From Orientallactaga sibirica (lineage: Eukaryota; Chordata; Mammalia; Rodentia; Dipodidae): DNA of 64,000 nucleotides. Below the pieces are notes generated by a model, which saw only the letters and a list, made by a program, of their open reading frames with translations, was not told where the DNA came from and did no database searches. The position numbers and the translations under genes are program-made. Positions 20,694 to 31,930 of the stretch are shown here, piece by piece; the first letter of the stretch is position 1; each line of letters starts with the position of its first letter. Location: contig JAEOAD010000052.1 in NCBI GenBank assembly GCA_036365145.1, positions 10,911,501 to 10,975,500 on the forward strand, in the 5' to 3' direction.

Positions 20694-23600
20694 TGACAGA
20701 ATGGGTGCGCCAGGGCCTCTAGCCACTGCAAATGAACTCCAAATGCATGTGCCCCTTGTGCATCTGGCTTACGTGGGTCCTGGAGAATCAAACTGGGATC
20801 CTTTGGCTTTGCAGGCAAATGCCTTAACTGCTAAGCCATCTCTCCAGCCCCCTTTTTTTTTTTTTTTTTTTTTTTTTTGAGGTAGGGTCTCACTGTAGCC
20901 TACGATCACCTGGAACTCACTTTGGAGTCTCAGACTTGTCTCAAACTCAGAGTGATCCTACCACCTCTGCTCTGCAGTGCTGGGATTAAAGGCCTGTGCC
21001 ACCATACCCAGCTTAATATAATATTTAGAAAACAAACTTATTTATTTGAGAGAGAAAAAGTGAGTATCGGCACACCAGGGCCTCCTGCCACTGCAAAGGT
21101 ACTCAGACACATGTACCACTTTGTGCATCTGGTTTTACATGGATGCTGGGGAATTAATTGAACCCAGGTCATCAGGCTTTTGCAAGCAAGCGCCCTTAAC
21201 CAGTGAATCGTCTTTCCATGTTTCCAGCATGCATATATATATGCAGGTAGGGTCTCACTGTACCTAGGCTGACCTGGAATTCACTATGTAGTCTCAGGCT
21301 GGCCTTGAACTCTCTGCAATCTTCCGACCTCTGCCTCTCCAGTGTTGGGATTAATGGTGAGCACCACCACACCCTGCTAAAAAATATTCTTGTTTAAAAA
21401 AGAACAGAGAAAGAGACAATTAGAGTGAGTATGGGGGGGGCAGGTCTTCCTGCTACTGCAAATGTACTCCAAATGTACATGCCACTTTTGTTTGTGCATC
21501 TGGCTTTTACATGGATACTGGGGAATTGAACCTGGGTGATTAGGCTTCACAAGCAAGTACCTTTAACTGCTGAGCCATGTCTCCAGCTCTAATTTAGTGT
21601 TTGTTTGTTTGTTTGTTTGTTTTTCCAGGTAGGATCTCACTGTGTCCCAGGCTGACCTGGAATTCACTATGTAGTCTCAGGTTGGCCTCAAACTCACAGT
21701 GATCCTTTTACCTCTGCCTCCCAAGTGCTGGGATTATAGGTGTGAACCACCACACACAGCCTCATCTGAATTTTATTTGGCAGAGATTTGTAGTCTAGTA
21801 TCATTTTCCTTCTTCTTTCTTTTTCTCCTTCTCCTCGTCCTAATAATATTTGAGAAGGAGAGAGAAAATGAGAATGAGATTGAGCACTCCAGGGTTACCT
21901 GTCACTGAAGATGAACTCCAGATACATGCATCATTTTGTTCATCTGGCTTTACATGAGTACTGAGGAATTGAACACAAGTCAGCAGGTTTTTCAAGCAAG
22001 AACCTTAACCACTCAGCCATCTCTCCAACCCCCCCTAGTGCCATGTTCTTATCTCTGATTTTTTTTTTTTAAAGATTTTATTTAATTAATTTATTTATTT
22101 ATTTATTTATTTATTTATTATTTGAGACAGAGAAAGGGGGAGAGAGAGGGAGAGAATGGGCGCGCCAGGGCCTCCAGCCACTTCAAACAAACTCTGGATG
22201 CATGCGCCACCTTGTGCATCTGGCTTATGTGGGACCTGGAGAATCGAACCAGGGTCCTTAGGCTTCACAGGCAAATGCCCTAACTGCTAAGCCATCTCTC
22301 CAGCCCTTGTCTCTGCTTTTCATTGCAGTCTAGGCATTTGGAATATTCATGCATTGTTTTTGAATTCACTAGAGGATAGTAGAAAATGAGAAGATTAATG
22401 CAGAAAAGTCATCAAAACAGAAGGTGGATCTACAGTCTTTGCCAACTCGTGCCTACCTGGATCAGACAGTTGTGCCTATCTTATTACAGGGACTTGCTGT
22501 GCTTGCAAAGGAAAGGTAAGGTAATGTCTGCAAGTGGAACCCTTGAAATATCTTAAGCTGTGTATAGCCATTTTTTGTTGTGGTATATTACTTATAGATG
22601 TACTGGGGAATCAAACCTGGGTCTGTAGGCTTGGCAGGCAAGTGGTTTAACCACTAAGCTATCTCTCTAGCCCTAGAAATTATATATATAATTTTTTTTT
22701 CTGGTTTTTCGAGGTAGGGTCTCACTCTAGTTCAGGCTGACCTGGAGTTCACTCTGTATTCTCAGGGTGGCCTCGAACTCACAGCAATCCTCCTATCTCT
22801 GCCTCCCGAGTGCTGAGATTAAAGGCATGCACCACCATGCCCAGGCATTATATATATTTTTAAATGTGGGTTTTAGGGTTGTGAACACAGGTACTCATCC
22901 GTGCAGAGCAAATGGTTTATCCACTGAGCTATCTTCTCAGAACCTCAATTTTTTTTTCTACCAGTCCCATTATATATGTATACTTCCAAGATTTGGAATC
23001 ATGGTCTCCATGTAATTTTTGTTTTGTTTTTTGATGTAGGGTCTCACTCTGGTCAGGCAGGCTGAGTCTCAGGGTGGAGAATTGATCCTCCTACCTCTGC
23101 CTGTGCTGGGATCTCAGGGTGGCCACCACAACTTGTTTTGTTTTTTGCCATCACTCTGGTCCAGGCTGCCTAGAATTCCTATGTAGTCTGGGTCCCAACT
23201 CTTGGGGATCCTCCTACCTCTGCCTCCCAAGTGCTGGGATTAAAGGCGTACACCACCACGCCTGGCTTTTTTTTTTTTTTTTTTTTTAACTCGAGGTAGG
23301 GTCTCAATCTAGCTCAGGCTGACCTGGAATTAACTATGTATTCTCAGGGTAGCCTCGAACTCACAGTGATCCTCCTACCTCTGCCTCCTAAGTGCTGGGA
23401 TTAAAGGCATGCACCACCATGCCCAGCTCCATGTAATTTTGTATCTTCTTTATCTTAAGGACAAAAATTTTCCTATTTACTTTTTTTTTTTTTTTCTTTT
23501 TTAAGGTCTCACTCTGGCCCAGGCTGAAAAATTTTCAGGGTGGCCTTGAACTATTTACTCTGCCTCCTGAGTTATTAAATTGCGCCAACGCCTGGCTCCT

Positions 23601-25821
23601 ATTTACTTTTCATGATTATAAATTAAAAAATTTATTTACTTATTTATTTATTTGTGTGTGCGTGCATGCATGTGCACACCAGGATCTCTTGCCCCTGCAA
23701 ACAAACTACAGATGCATGTACCATATTGTGCATCTGGCTTTTTACGGGTACTGGGGAACTGAATCCAGGCTGACCAGCATTGAAAGTACCTTCATATGTG
23801 AGTCATCTACCCAGCCTTTAAAAAAAATTATTTGAGAGTGAGAGAGACCTTGAACTCAGTGATCCTCCTATCTCAGCCTCCCAAGTGCTGGGATTAAAGG
23901 TTTGCACAGAAGTAGGAGGATCATTGTGTGTTCAAGGCCAGCCTGGGCTAGGTCAAGACCCTACCTCAAAAAATAAACAAAATAGCTTGTGCCACTATGC
24001 CTGGCTCATGATTATAATTTTAAAAAAATTATTTATTAGAGAAAGAGGCAGATAGAGAATGGGCATGCCAGGACCTTCAGCCATTTCAAATGAACTCCAG
24101 TTAACATCTGTGCCACCTTGTGCATCTGGTTTACCTGAGTACTGAGGAATTGAACCTGGATCCTTAGGCTTTACAGGCAAGCACCATAATGACTTGAATC
24201 ATCTCTCCAGCCCTTGATTATAAATATAAATATAAATATAAATATAAATATAAATTTAAATATATATATATGTATATATATAATTTACTTGAGAGAGAAA
24301 GAGAATGAGAATGAATCAGCCATCAAATGAACTCCAGTTAACATCTGTGCCACCTTGTGCATCTGGCAGTACTGGGAATTGAACCTGGATCCTTAGGCTT
24401 TACAGGCAAGCACCATAATTTCATCTCTCCAATTATAAATATAAACCCATATAAATATATATATTAAATATATATTTTATATATATAATTTGCTTGAGAG
24501 AGAAAGAGAATGAGAATGAATATGGGCTTGCCAGCAAGCAAGCATCTTTTCCCAAACCCCTACCCATTTTTTTTTCAAGGTAGGGTCTCAGTCTGGCTCA
24601 GGCTGACCTGGAATTCACTATGTAGTCTCAGGGTGCCCTCGAATTCATGGTGATCCTTCCACCTCTGCCTCCCAAAGGCTGGAATTAAATGCGTGTGCCA
24701 CCACATCTGACTTTTTTTTGTTTTTTGAAGTAGGGTCTCTCTCCAGCCCTGGCTGACTTGGAATTCACTATGTAGTCTCGGTGGCCTCGAACTCACAGAG
24801 GGGAAATGAGTAATGAAGAAAGTTAAACTCATGGTTACCCCATGTTTAAAGAAACACATTGGTAGCCGGGCGTGGTGGCACACACCTTTAATCCCAGCAC
24901 TTGGGAGGCAGAGGTAGAAGGATTGCCGAGAGTTCGAGGCCACCCTGAGACTACATAGTTAATTCCAGGTCAGCCTGGACCAGAGTGAGACCCTACCTCG
25001 AAAAACCAAAACCAAAACAAAAAACAAAACAAAACAAAACAAAAAAACACATTGGTAGCAGACCTAGAGTTAGTGAAAGCACCCATATGGTGGATCTGGG
25101 GTGTAAGGAAAATACACACATGGTAGATTCAGAGACCAGAGGAAAATCATGCACAAAAAGGGATGTTTGTCTACAGGTGTCTCAAGGATGTTTCAAGTGG
25201 GTACAATACCACACACCTGTAATCCAGCACTTGGGAGGCTAAGGGAGGAAGATCAGAGTTCTAGGCCCATCTGAGTCACATAGCTGTAGTCACATATTGA
25301 AGAAATTAAAGCGGGGGGGGCGTGAGGGGTGGCACATGCCTTTAATCCCAGCACTGGGGAGGCAGAGGTAGGAGGATTGCTGTGAGTTTGAGACCATCTG
25401 GAGACAACATAGTTAATGCCAGGTCAGCCTGGGCTAGAGTTGAGACCCTACCTCAAAAAACCAAAAAGAAAAAAAAAAGAATAGTGTTGGAGAGATGGCT
25501 TAGTGATGAGGTGCTTGCCTTCGAAGCCTAAGCCATGTTCCATCTCTCTCCAGATGTCACATAAGCCAGATGTACAAAAGTGAGACAAGCGTAAGGATCT
25601 GCAGTTTGATTGCAGGGGCTGAGGCCCTGGAGCACCAATTCTCTTTCTCACTCTTGCTCTTAATGTCTAAAAAGAAGAAAATAGGCTGAGCATGTTGGTG
25701 TACACCTTTAATCCCAGCACTCAGGAGGCAGAGGTAGGAAGGATTGTCATGAGTTTGAGATCACCCTGAGACTACATAGTGAATTCCAGGTCAGCCTGGG
25801 CTAGACTGAGTCCTTGCCTTG

Positions 25822-25860
<39 letters not shown>

Positions 25861-27788
25861 TTAGGACTTGGGATGTAGTTCAGGGCTATAAAGCTTGCCT
25901 TGCATACTGTTTAAAGTACAAATGACATGTTTTTAGATCATTATAAAGCAATGTTTTTTTTTTTGTGAGTTCCCTCTCCCTTTCTTGTTTCTTCCTTCTC
26001 TCTTCCTATCCTCCTTTCCCTTTCTTGCCCACCTTCCCTTACATATTTTCTAGTCCAGGTTTGGCCTTGAGGTCCCTTTGAAGCTAAGGACAACTTTGAA
26101 CTAATTTTTGTTGTTTCTTCAAGGTGGGGTGTCTTTGTAGCCCAGGCTGACCTGGAATTCACTATGTAGTATCAGCCTGCCCCTGAACTCGCAGTGATCC
26201 TACTAAATGGGCATATCTGGACTCTAGCTGCTGCAAACTGATTCTAGACACATGTGCCAGCCACTAGGTACATCTAGCTTTATCTGGGTTCTGGGGATTC
26301 GATCTCAGGTCATTAGGATTTATGGGCAAGTGCCTTGTACTGCTGAGCCATCTTTCTAGTCTCCAACTTTTTCGTTCTTTTTCTTATTTATTTGAGAGAG
26401 AGAGGATGATGGGTGGGCAGGGGTGTCTATCCTTTGCAAACAAACTCCAGATGCATGAGCCACTTTGTGCATTGGTCTTACATGGGTCCTGGGAAATTGA
26501 ACCTGGGTCCTTTGGCTTTGTAGGCAAGTGCTTGACCGCTAAGCCATCTCTCAAACCCAACTTTTTTTTTTTTTTTGTTCATTTTTGTTATTATTATTTT
26601 TTTTATTAAGTAGAAAGTTGGTATGGGCACATCATGTGTTGGTACCACCATTTTCCTCCTCTCTCTCTCTCTCTTTTTTTTTTTTTGGTTTTTCAAGGTA
26701 GGTTCACACTGTAGCCCAGGCTGACCTGCCACTCACTTTGTAGCCTCAGGCTGGCTTCGAACTCATAGAAATCCTACTACCTCTGCTCCTGACTCCTGGG
26801 ATTAAAGGTGTGCACCAGGCCAAGCTTTTAATCCCAGCACTCTAGAGGCAGAGGTAAGAGAATTATTGTGAGTTCAAGGACAGCCTGAGACTACATGGTG
26901 AATTCCAGGTTAGCCTGGGTTAGAGTAAGACTACCTTGAAAAAACAAAAACAAAAAACAAAACAAAACAAAAACCAAGAATATACCACTACATTTGGGTT
27001 TCTCCAACCTTTTTTTTTTTTTTTTTTAAATATTTTATTTGAGAGAGAGTTGAGAGAGACAGATAGGGAGAGAATAGGCACAGTAGGGTCTTGTGCATCT
27101 GGCTTATGTGGTTGGGGGGGGGGGTGGGGCGACCCTGGGTTCTTAGGCTTTGTAGGTAAGTGCCTTAGCCTCTAAGCCATCTCTAGCCCATTTCTCCAGG
27201 GTTTTTTTTTCCCCCGAGGTACGGTCTCAGGGTAGCTAAGGCTGACCTGGAATTTACTATGTAGTCTTAGGGTGTGTGTGTCCATTCTGTGTATCTCTCT
27301 TATTGCAAATAAATAAATAAAAATAGTAGAAAAAATAATTGCTATAGTCAACGTCTCTTACTGTTTTCCTTTTTTTTTTTTTTTCGAGGTAGGGTCTCAC
27401 TTTCGTCCAGGCTGACCTGGAATTCACTATATTTTTGGGCTGGAGACATGGCTTAGCAGTTAAGGCATATGCCTGCAAAGCCTAAAGACCAGGTTCGATT
27501 CTCCAGGTCCCACATAAGCCAGATGCACATAGTGGCGCATATGTCTAGAGTTTGTTTGCAGTGGCTGGAGGCCCTGGTGCACCCATTTTCTCCCCATCTA
27601 ATAAATAAATTTAAAAAATAAATAAAAAAAAAAAATACTTTTAATGATGTGGTATGTTTGAATTAACACATCTACAAAACATATGCTTAAACTTTGGGCT
27701 TCTTTTCCTTTACAGACCACCAAATCCTATTGAATTTCTAGCATCTTATCTTTTAAAAAATAAGGCACAGTTTGAAGATCGAAACTAA
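18302..27788 (+). CDS. DPY30: DPY30 coding sequence, four coding exons, intact (99 aa)
   Basis: Joining 18302-18337, 18453-18500, 22373-22515 and 27716-27788 gives an uninterrupted 99-codon frame from ATG to TAA, the usual mammalian length. The N-terminus begins [12 protein letters not shown] (residue 3 is variable among mammals) and the protein ends FEDRN. Every intron has GT at the donor and AG at the acceptor. From knowledge of the family, DPY30 is a nuclear subunit of SET1/MLL H3K4 methyltransferase complexes (the WRAD module with WDR5, RBBP5 and ASH2L). Its C-terminal helical domain, about residues 45-99 here ([19 protein letters not shown] onward), dimerises and binds a helix of ASH2L. 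The first 45 or so residues are a flexible tail. No frameshift or premature stop is present, so this is the functional gene and not a retrocopy. The next gene downstream, in the same orientation, is MEMO1. Confidence 0.97.
18453..18500 (+). CDS. DPY30: DPY30 second coding exon (codons 13-28)
   Basis: This exon encodes [16 protein letters not shown] in phase 0. The acceptor is CTCTTGCAG and the donor GAG|GTAAGA is close to consensus. It is a 48-base micro-exon that belongs to the disordered N-terminal tail. Confidence 0.95.
18501..19200 (+). other. DPY30: DPY30 intron, mostly non-repeat part
   Basis: About 700 bases downstream of the exon ending 18500 contain a T run (18750-18768) and a GA-rich stretch but no full SINE and no further exon that I can see. 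Confidence 0.55.
19205..19950 (-). mobile_element. Four B1s (-) in DPY30 intron
   Basis: Copies lie at 19207-19344, 19350-19483, 19500-19642 and 19805-19948. A short TG stretch at 19670-19705 and the remnant 19706-19790 lie between the last two. Confidence 0.82.
19974..22305. mobile_element. Dense SINE block in DPY30 intron
   Basis: tRNA-SINE plus 19974-20172. tRNA-SINEs minus 20180-20318, 20425-20603, 20630-20850, 21030-21222, 21385-21590, 21845-22030 and 22068-22304. B1s minus 20855-21014, 21238-21378 and 21600-21762. The last SINE ends 68 bases before the exon at 22373. Confidence 0.82.
22373..22515 (+). CDS. DPY30: DPY30 third coding exon (codons 29-76, start of DPY-30 helical domain)
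   Basis: The 143-base exon encodes [20 protein letters not shown] and then the first helix of the dimerisation domain ([19 protein letters not shown]...AKE). It ends after two bases of an Arg codon. The acceptor is TTCACTAG and the donor AAAG|GTAAGG. It is flanked by SINE-rich intron on both sides but contains no repeat itself. Confidence 0.96.
22590..23475 (-). mobile_element. SINE block after DPY30 third coding exon
   Basis: tRNA-SINE 3' fragment 22595-22672; B1 22690-22847; old fragment 22855-22945; a scrambled B1 23030-23120; B1s 23125-23265 and 23280-23428. TCCATGTAATTTT at about 23009 and 23428 brackets the B1 group. Confidence 0.75.
23473..23610 (-). mobile_element. B1 (-) with flank sequence interleaved
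   Basis: TCCTATTTACTTTT occurs on both sides (about 23471 and 23597). Between them a B1 is broken by AAAAATTTT, CTATTTACT and TTATTAAATT, which are collinear with the flanking DNA and do not belong to B1. Confidence 0.7.
23625..24560. mobile_element. SINE block with a partly duplicated tRNA-SINE and AT-rich repeats
   Basis: tRNA-SINE minus 23630-23820; B1 pieces 23848-23905 (-) and 23908-23975 (+); tRNA-SINE minus 24010-24213; (ATAAAT)n 24215-24275; a second, deleted copy of the same tRNA-SINE 24280-24440 sharing CCAGTTAACATCTGTGCCAC; AT-rich sequence and another SINE start to 24555. Confidence 0.72.
24571..25860. mobile_element. SINE block: two B1s (-), four B1 or B1-like copies (+), tRNA-SINE (+)
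   Basis: B1s minus 24571-24712 and 24715-24800; B1 plus 24862-25044 (inside the unclassified repeat); a diverged B1-like plus at 25185-25290; B1 plus 25315-25475; tRNA-SINE plus 25480-25672; B1 plus 25684-25858 with a 40-base A run. Confidence 0.78.
24790..25160. repeat. Unclassified interspersed repeat (copy 2) split by a B1
   Basis: This copy is related to 15300-15490 and is interrupted by a plus-strand B1 at about 24862-25044. The B1's target duplication is AACACATTGGTAG (24852-24864 and again at 25047-25059). Confidence 0.6.
25861..26115. other. Non-repeat, pyrimidine-rich intron stretch
   Basis: About 250 bases with a CTTCC-rich segment (25975-26050). No exon or known repeat is seen. 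Confidence 0.45.
26115..27640. mobile_element. SINE block before DPY30 last exon
   Basis: B1 minus 26118-26205; tRNA-SINEs minus 26206-26362 and 26372-26558; B1 minus 26680-26817; B1 plus 26818-26980; tRNA-SINE minus 27020-27192; B1 pieces 27205-27275 and 27370-27430 (-); tRNA-SINE tail 27275-27340; tRNA-SINE plus 27437-27635. Confidence 0.75.
27716..27788 (+). CDS. DPY30: DPY30 last coding exon and stop codon
   Basis: The acceptor TTTCCTTTACAG is followed by the last base of the split Arg codon. The exon then encodes [19 protein letters not shown] and EDRN, followed by TAA at 27786-27788. This is the second helix of the four-helix dimer bundle that contacts ASH2L. Confidence 0.96.
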
Positions 27789-28062
27789 CTTCTTGGGAAG
27801 AAAAGAAAACTTTGGTTGCTACTGTAGATTGACACAATTACGAGGCAGCTCGAATTGCCATGATTTGTCCCTTTTTCAGATGTATATGAATCTTCAGGAC
27901 AACAGAACTTATTTCTGGAGTTGCAGAAGAGAACATATTTCCCTTATTTTGATTAATCACCATACTTATTTAATGAGTATCAACTGTGCAATTTTTTTCC
28001 TCAGATCTTTTACTTTGTTTTTAAGATGACCTTCAAATAAACCATCAAAACACCATTATTTT
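27789..28062 (+). other. DPY30: DPY30 3' UTR with polyadenylation signal
   Basis: This is about 270 bases of SINE-free, moderately AT-rich sequence after the stop codon. A canonical AATAAA occurs at 28036-28041, so cleavage is expected near 28055-28065. The exact end cannot be read from sequence alone. Confidence 0.75.
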
Positions 28063-28094
28063 TTAGTAGTTTTTATTTTGTATAACATTTAGTT

Positions 28095-29020
28095 TATCTG
28101 GCTTTACATGGGCACTGGGGAATCCAACTTGGGTCATTACACTTTATGGGCAAACTCCTTGAAATATTTTATGTGCTTGTTTTCATGAGTTAATTAATTC
28201 TTTGAGTACTGCAGAACATTACAACAGAGTGACAGTACAACAGTATAACACTTAATACTAAAAAAACTATAATTTAGGGGCTGGAGACATGGCTTAGCAG
28301 TTAAGGCGCTTGCCTGCAAAGCCAAAGGACCCAGGTTTGACTCTTCAGGATCCACATAAGGCAGGTGCACAAGGGGCGCATGCACCTGGAGTTTGTTTGC
28401 CGTGGCTGGAGGCCCTGGTGCACCCATTTCTCTCTACTTGCTTATTTCTGTATCTCTCAAATAAAAATAAAATATTTAAAAAAAATAAAAAACAACTACA
28501 ATTTAGCCTGGTGTAGTGGCACATGCCTTTAATCCCAGCACTGAGGAGGCAAGAGGTAGTAGGATCACTATGAGTTTGGGGCCACCCTGACATTACATAG
28601 TGAATTCTGGGTCAGTCTGAGCTAGAGTGAGACTCCACCTCAAAAAAACAAAACAAAAAAAAAAAAAAAACAAAAAAAGGAAAACATGGCTGGGAAGATG
28701 GCTCAGGTTAGAGGCACTTGATTGCAAAACCTGATGGCCTGGGTTCTGTTCCCCAGTATCCATATAAAGCCAAATGTACAAAGTTGCACATGCTTCTGAA
28801 GTTCGTTTTGAGGTGCAGGAGGTCCAGGTACGCCAACTATTTCTGTCTCCCTCTGCTTGTAAATAAAATTTTTATTTTATTTTTTTCGAGGTAGGGTCTC
28901 ACTTTGGCCTAGTCTGATCTGGAATTAACTATGAAGTCTTATGGTGGCTTCTAACTCATGGCAATCCTCCTACCTCTGCCTCCTGAGTGCTGGGATTAAA
29001 AGCGTGTGCTACCACGCCTA
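28095..29020. mobile_element. SINE block downstream of DPY30
   Basis: tRNA-SINE fragment 28097-28165 (-); tRNA-SINE plus 28277-28485; B1 plus 28503-28677; tRNA-SINE plus 28688-28872; B1 minus 28882-29020. Confidence 0.8.
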
Positions 29021-29033
29021 AAATATATACATT

Positions 29034-29130
29034 ATTTTTTTTTTTACAGTTTTATTCTTGAATCTTTAAAATTTAGTGTGTTTGTGAGCCAGGTCCTCTT
29101 GCTACTGCAAATGAACTCCAGCTGCAAGTG

Positions 29131-29178
<48 letters not shown>

Positions 29179-29390
29179 GTTTTATTCTTGCCCAGGCTGA
29201 CCTGGAAAAATTTAGTGTGTTTGTGGCCTGAGCCAGGGCGATCCTCCTACTTCTGCCTCCCGAGTGCTGGGAAATGAACTCCAGCTGCGTTACTTTTTGT
29301 GTTTGGCTTTATGTGGTTGCTGGGGATTTGAACCAGGGCTAGTAGGCTTTGCAACCAAGTGCATTTAGCCACTGAGACATGTCCTTAACC
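29034..29390 (-). mobile_element. tRNA-SINE (-) carrying a B1 (-) interleaved with its own flank
   Basis: An old tRNA-SINE (29041-29135, resuming 29286-29390) is interrupted by a 40-base T run and B1 pieces. The upstream strings TTACAGTTTTATTCTTG, AATTTAGTGTGTTTGTG and AATGAACTCCAGCTGC reappear in order between the B1 pieces. Confidence 0.75.
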
Positions 29391-29399
29391 CATATTATT

Positions 29400-29910
29400 A
29401 TCTTTTTTTTTTTTTTTCAAGGTAGGCTCTTGCTCTAGCCCAGGCTGACCTGGAAATCACTATGTATTCTCAGGGTGGCCTCGAATTCACAGCGATCCTC
29501 CTACCACTACCTCCGGACTGCTGGGATTAAAGGCGTGCGCCACCACACACCGGGTTCCACCTTAGTTTTTGAGACTGGGTCTCCACTGTCTCACTTTGTA
29601 GCCCAGGCAAGCTTAAAACTCACACCCTTCTACCTCTGTCTCCCAAGTGCTGGGAGTTTACTAATGTGGCTGACTTGCTAGCGAACCTCAGAGGTCCTGC
29701 TGTCTCCCTCTCTCCAGTACCACCTCATCTACAAGCACAGGCCACCAACCCTGGTCTTACTTGGGTGCTGATGATCTCAGGTCCTCACGCTCGTGTGAAG
29801 CAAGTTAGGTACTGAGCCTTCCCCCAGCAACTAAGATTTTAACTTTTATGAATAGTGTCAATTGTCCCAGAACATTTTTACCTCTGGTAACGTCTGGTGT
29901 TGGTTATTTC

Positions 29911-29942
<32 letters not shown>

Positions 29943-30490
29943 GGGGTACAGTCTCACTATAGCCCAGGCTGACCTGGAATTCACCATGTAGCTTCAGGGT
30001 GGCTTTGAACTCCCAGAACTCAGGAGGCAGTGGTAGGAGGATTGCTGAGTTCGAAACCACTCTGAGACTACCTAGTGAGTTCAGGTCGGCCTGAGCTCTA
30101 GTGAAACCCTACCTCGGGGGAAAAAAAAATTATCCAAAGCCGGTCGTGGTGGTGCATGTCATTAATCCTAGCTTTTATTTGGGAGGCAGAGGTAGGAGGA
30201 TCGCCATGAGTTCGAGGTGAGAATACACGAGAATACAGAGTGAATTCCAGGTCAGCCTGGGCTAGAGTGACACCCTGCCTCGAAAAACACAACAAAGCAA
30301 CAAATTCTAAATCATCTATATAGATATATAGATGGCTCATCAGTGAAAGGCACTTGTTTGCAAAGGCTGATGGCCTGGGTTCAATTCCCACGTAAAGCAG
30401 GTGCACAACGTGGCACATCCATATAGGGTTCGTTTGCAGTGGCAGGAGGCCCCGGTGTGCCTATGTTCTGTCCTTGCAAATAAATAGTAT
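29400..30490. mobile_element. SINE block between DPY30 and MEMO1
   Basis: B1 minus 29402-29553; diverged B1-like 29560-29655; a remnant of an older SINE 29680-29830; an inverted B1 pair 29908-30015 (-) and 30017-30118 (+); B1 plus 30140-30300; tRNA-SINE plus 30325-30485. Confidence 0.75.
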
Positions 30491-30514
30491 GTTTTTTTTT
30501 TTTTTTTTAAGTAT

Positions 30515-30999
30515 ATTTAGGGAGCACTAAACTAGTTGTCGACTTTGGACTATACTAGGGGCCAGTTCAGTACGATACTAAGACACAATTTTTTTTGTGT
30601 GACTTAAGCCTCCAATATTTTCTGGAAGATAGGCAAGTTTCTCCTACTTCTCTTCCTGGTTTTGCAAAGGAGTACTTAAAACAAAAACAAAAACCCAAAG
30701 GTCGCCCCTACCCAACTTGCAAAGGCTGTCTTGTGGGTGACCTTCACGTGGAACACTTGGCACGTATCCGTGAAGGGCGACCTATATTGTACTGTGCCTA
30801 ACCCGGCAGGCACCTCACACACAGTCAAGACACCCCGTGCCCCACACCGTTGGGTGTCACCCCCATTTTACAGCTGGGAACAACCGAGGCAAGCTCCGGT
30901 CACCGCGTGGGTTGCACCTCCGACGTGCACTGAACATGGGACAAAGCGACGCACGGTTAGGGTCAGGGTGGCGCGGGGGACCCTGTGCCGTACGGCGGG
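30515..30999. other. Non-repeat sequence upstream of MEMO1 CpG island
   Basis: About 480 bases of rising GC content have no SINE. They probably form part of the distal MEMO1 promoter. No exon is recognised. Confidence 0.5.
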
Positions 31000-31476
31000 A
31001 TCCTCCCTAGCACGTGGGCGCCCGTCCCCACGGAGCGATGCCGCCGGGGCAGGGCAGGGCAGGGCGGGGCGGGGCGGGGAGCCGGGGCCGCCTCGCCACC
31101 GCCGCGTGCGTCCCGCCCCAGCCCGCGCGCCCCGCACCCGCCTCCGCTGGCGCCGAGCCCCGGAGAGCCGAGCGTGCACGTTGAGTCCTCGGCGGGCCCG
31201 GCGGCGGCGGCGGAGGAGCTGGGCATGCTCAGTGGGCCCGACCCGTTCGAGCGGCGAGTACGGAAGCGCTGGCTTCCCCGGGCGGGTGTGCCCGTCCTCC
31301 CCGGTGCAGGGCCCCAGGGCCCCGGGCTCGGTGGCGGCGGGAGGAGGAGCGCGGTGGGCGCTGGGGAAGGGAGGAGGGAGGGTGCGGGCGGCCCCGGGGG
31401 AGGAGGACGGGCAGGAGGGGGAGGGCGGGGTCACCGGCGGCTCGGGAGGCCGGCGGGGGGACGGGCGGGGAGGGGC

Positions 31477-31503
31477 CGCGGCGGCGGCGGCGGCGGCGGC
31501 GGC
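31477..31503. repeat. (GGC)n trinucleotide run in MEMO1 promoter/5' UTR
   Basis: About eight to nine GGC units occur in tandem inside the MEMO1 CpG island. Further triplet-rich blocks lie at 31641-31656 (GCC), 31671-31694 (CGT then GCC) and 31720-31760 (CCG/CCT). A (CCGT)n tetranucleotide run lies at 32003-32028, just inside intron 1. Confidence 0.85.
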
Positions 31504-31869
31504 TGGGGCGGAAGCAGCCTCGGCCGGGCAGCAGCGGTTCCGAGTCCGCGGCCGGCCCACGGCTTTGCGGGGCTTCGTGGTTTGGAGCGACGGGTGTCCC
31601 CCCATCTTCCCGAGGCCGCGGGACGTGGTGGTGATCATCGCTGCCGCCGCCGCCGCCCAGGCTGCCATCGCGTCGTCGTCGCCGCCGCCGCCGTCCCTCT
31701 CCTGGGCCGGGCTGTCCCCTCCCCGGCCGCCGCCGCCGCCTCCTCCTCCGCCTCCTCCTGGGCTGGGCCCGCGGCGCCCCGTCCCCTCGCCCGGCCGCTC
31801 CCGCTCCCGCCGCCGCCGCCTCCTCCTCCTCATTCATCCCCGTGCACCATAGGCGGCACCGGCTCCAAG

Positions 31870-31930
31870 ATGTCCAACCGAGTGGTGTGCCGCGAAGCCA
31901 GCCACGCCGGGAGCTGGTACACAGCCTCAG
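31870..31930 (+). CDS. MEMO1: MEMO1 first coding exon (partial gene; codons 1-20 and first base of codon 21)
   Basis: The exon encodes MSNRVVCREASHAGSWYTAS and splits codon 21 after its first base (donor TCAG|GTAGGG). This matches the conserved N-terminus of MEMO1, a protein of about 297 residues in mammals. From family knowledge, MEMO1 is structurally related to class III extradiol dioxygenases, was first described as a mediator of ERBB2-driven cell motility, and has more recently been linked to metal and redox handling. The metal-ligand residues are encoded by later exons that lie outside this window. DPY30 lies upstream on the same strand, which agrees with the known mammalian gene order. 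The exon is intact. Confidence 0.96.
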
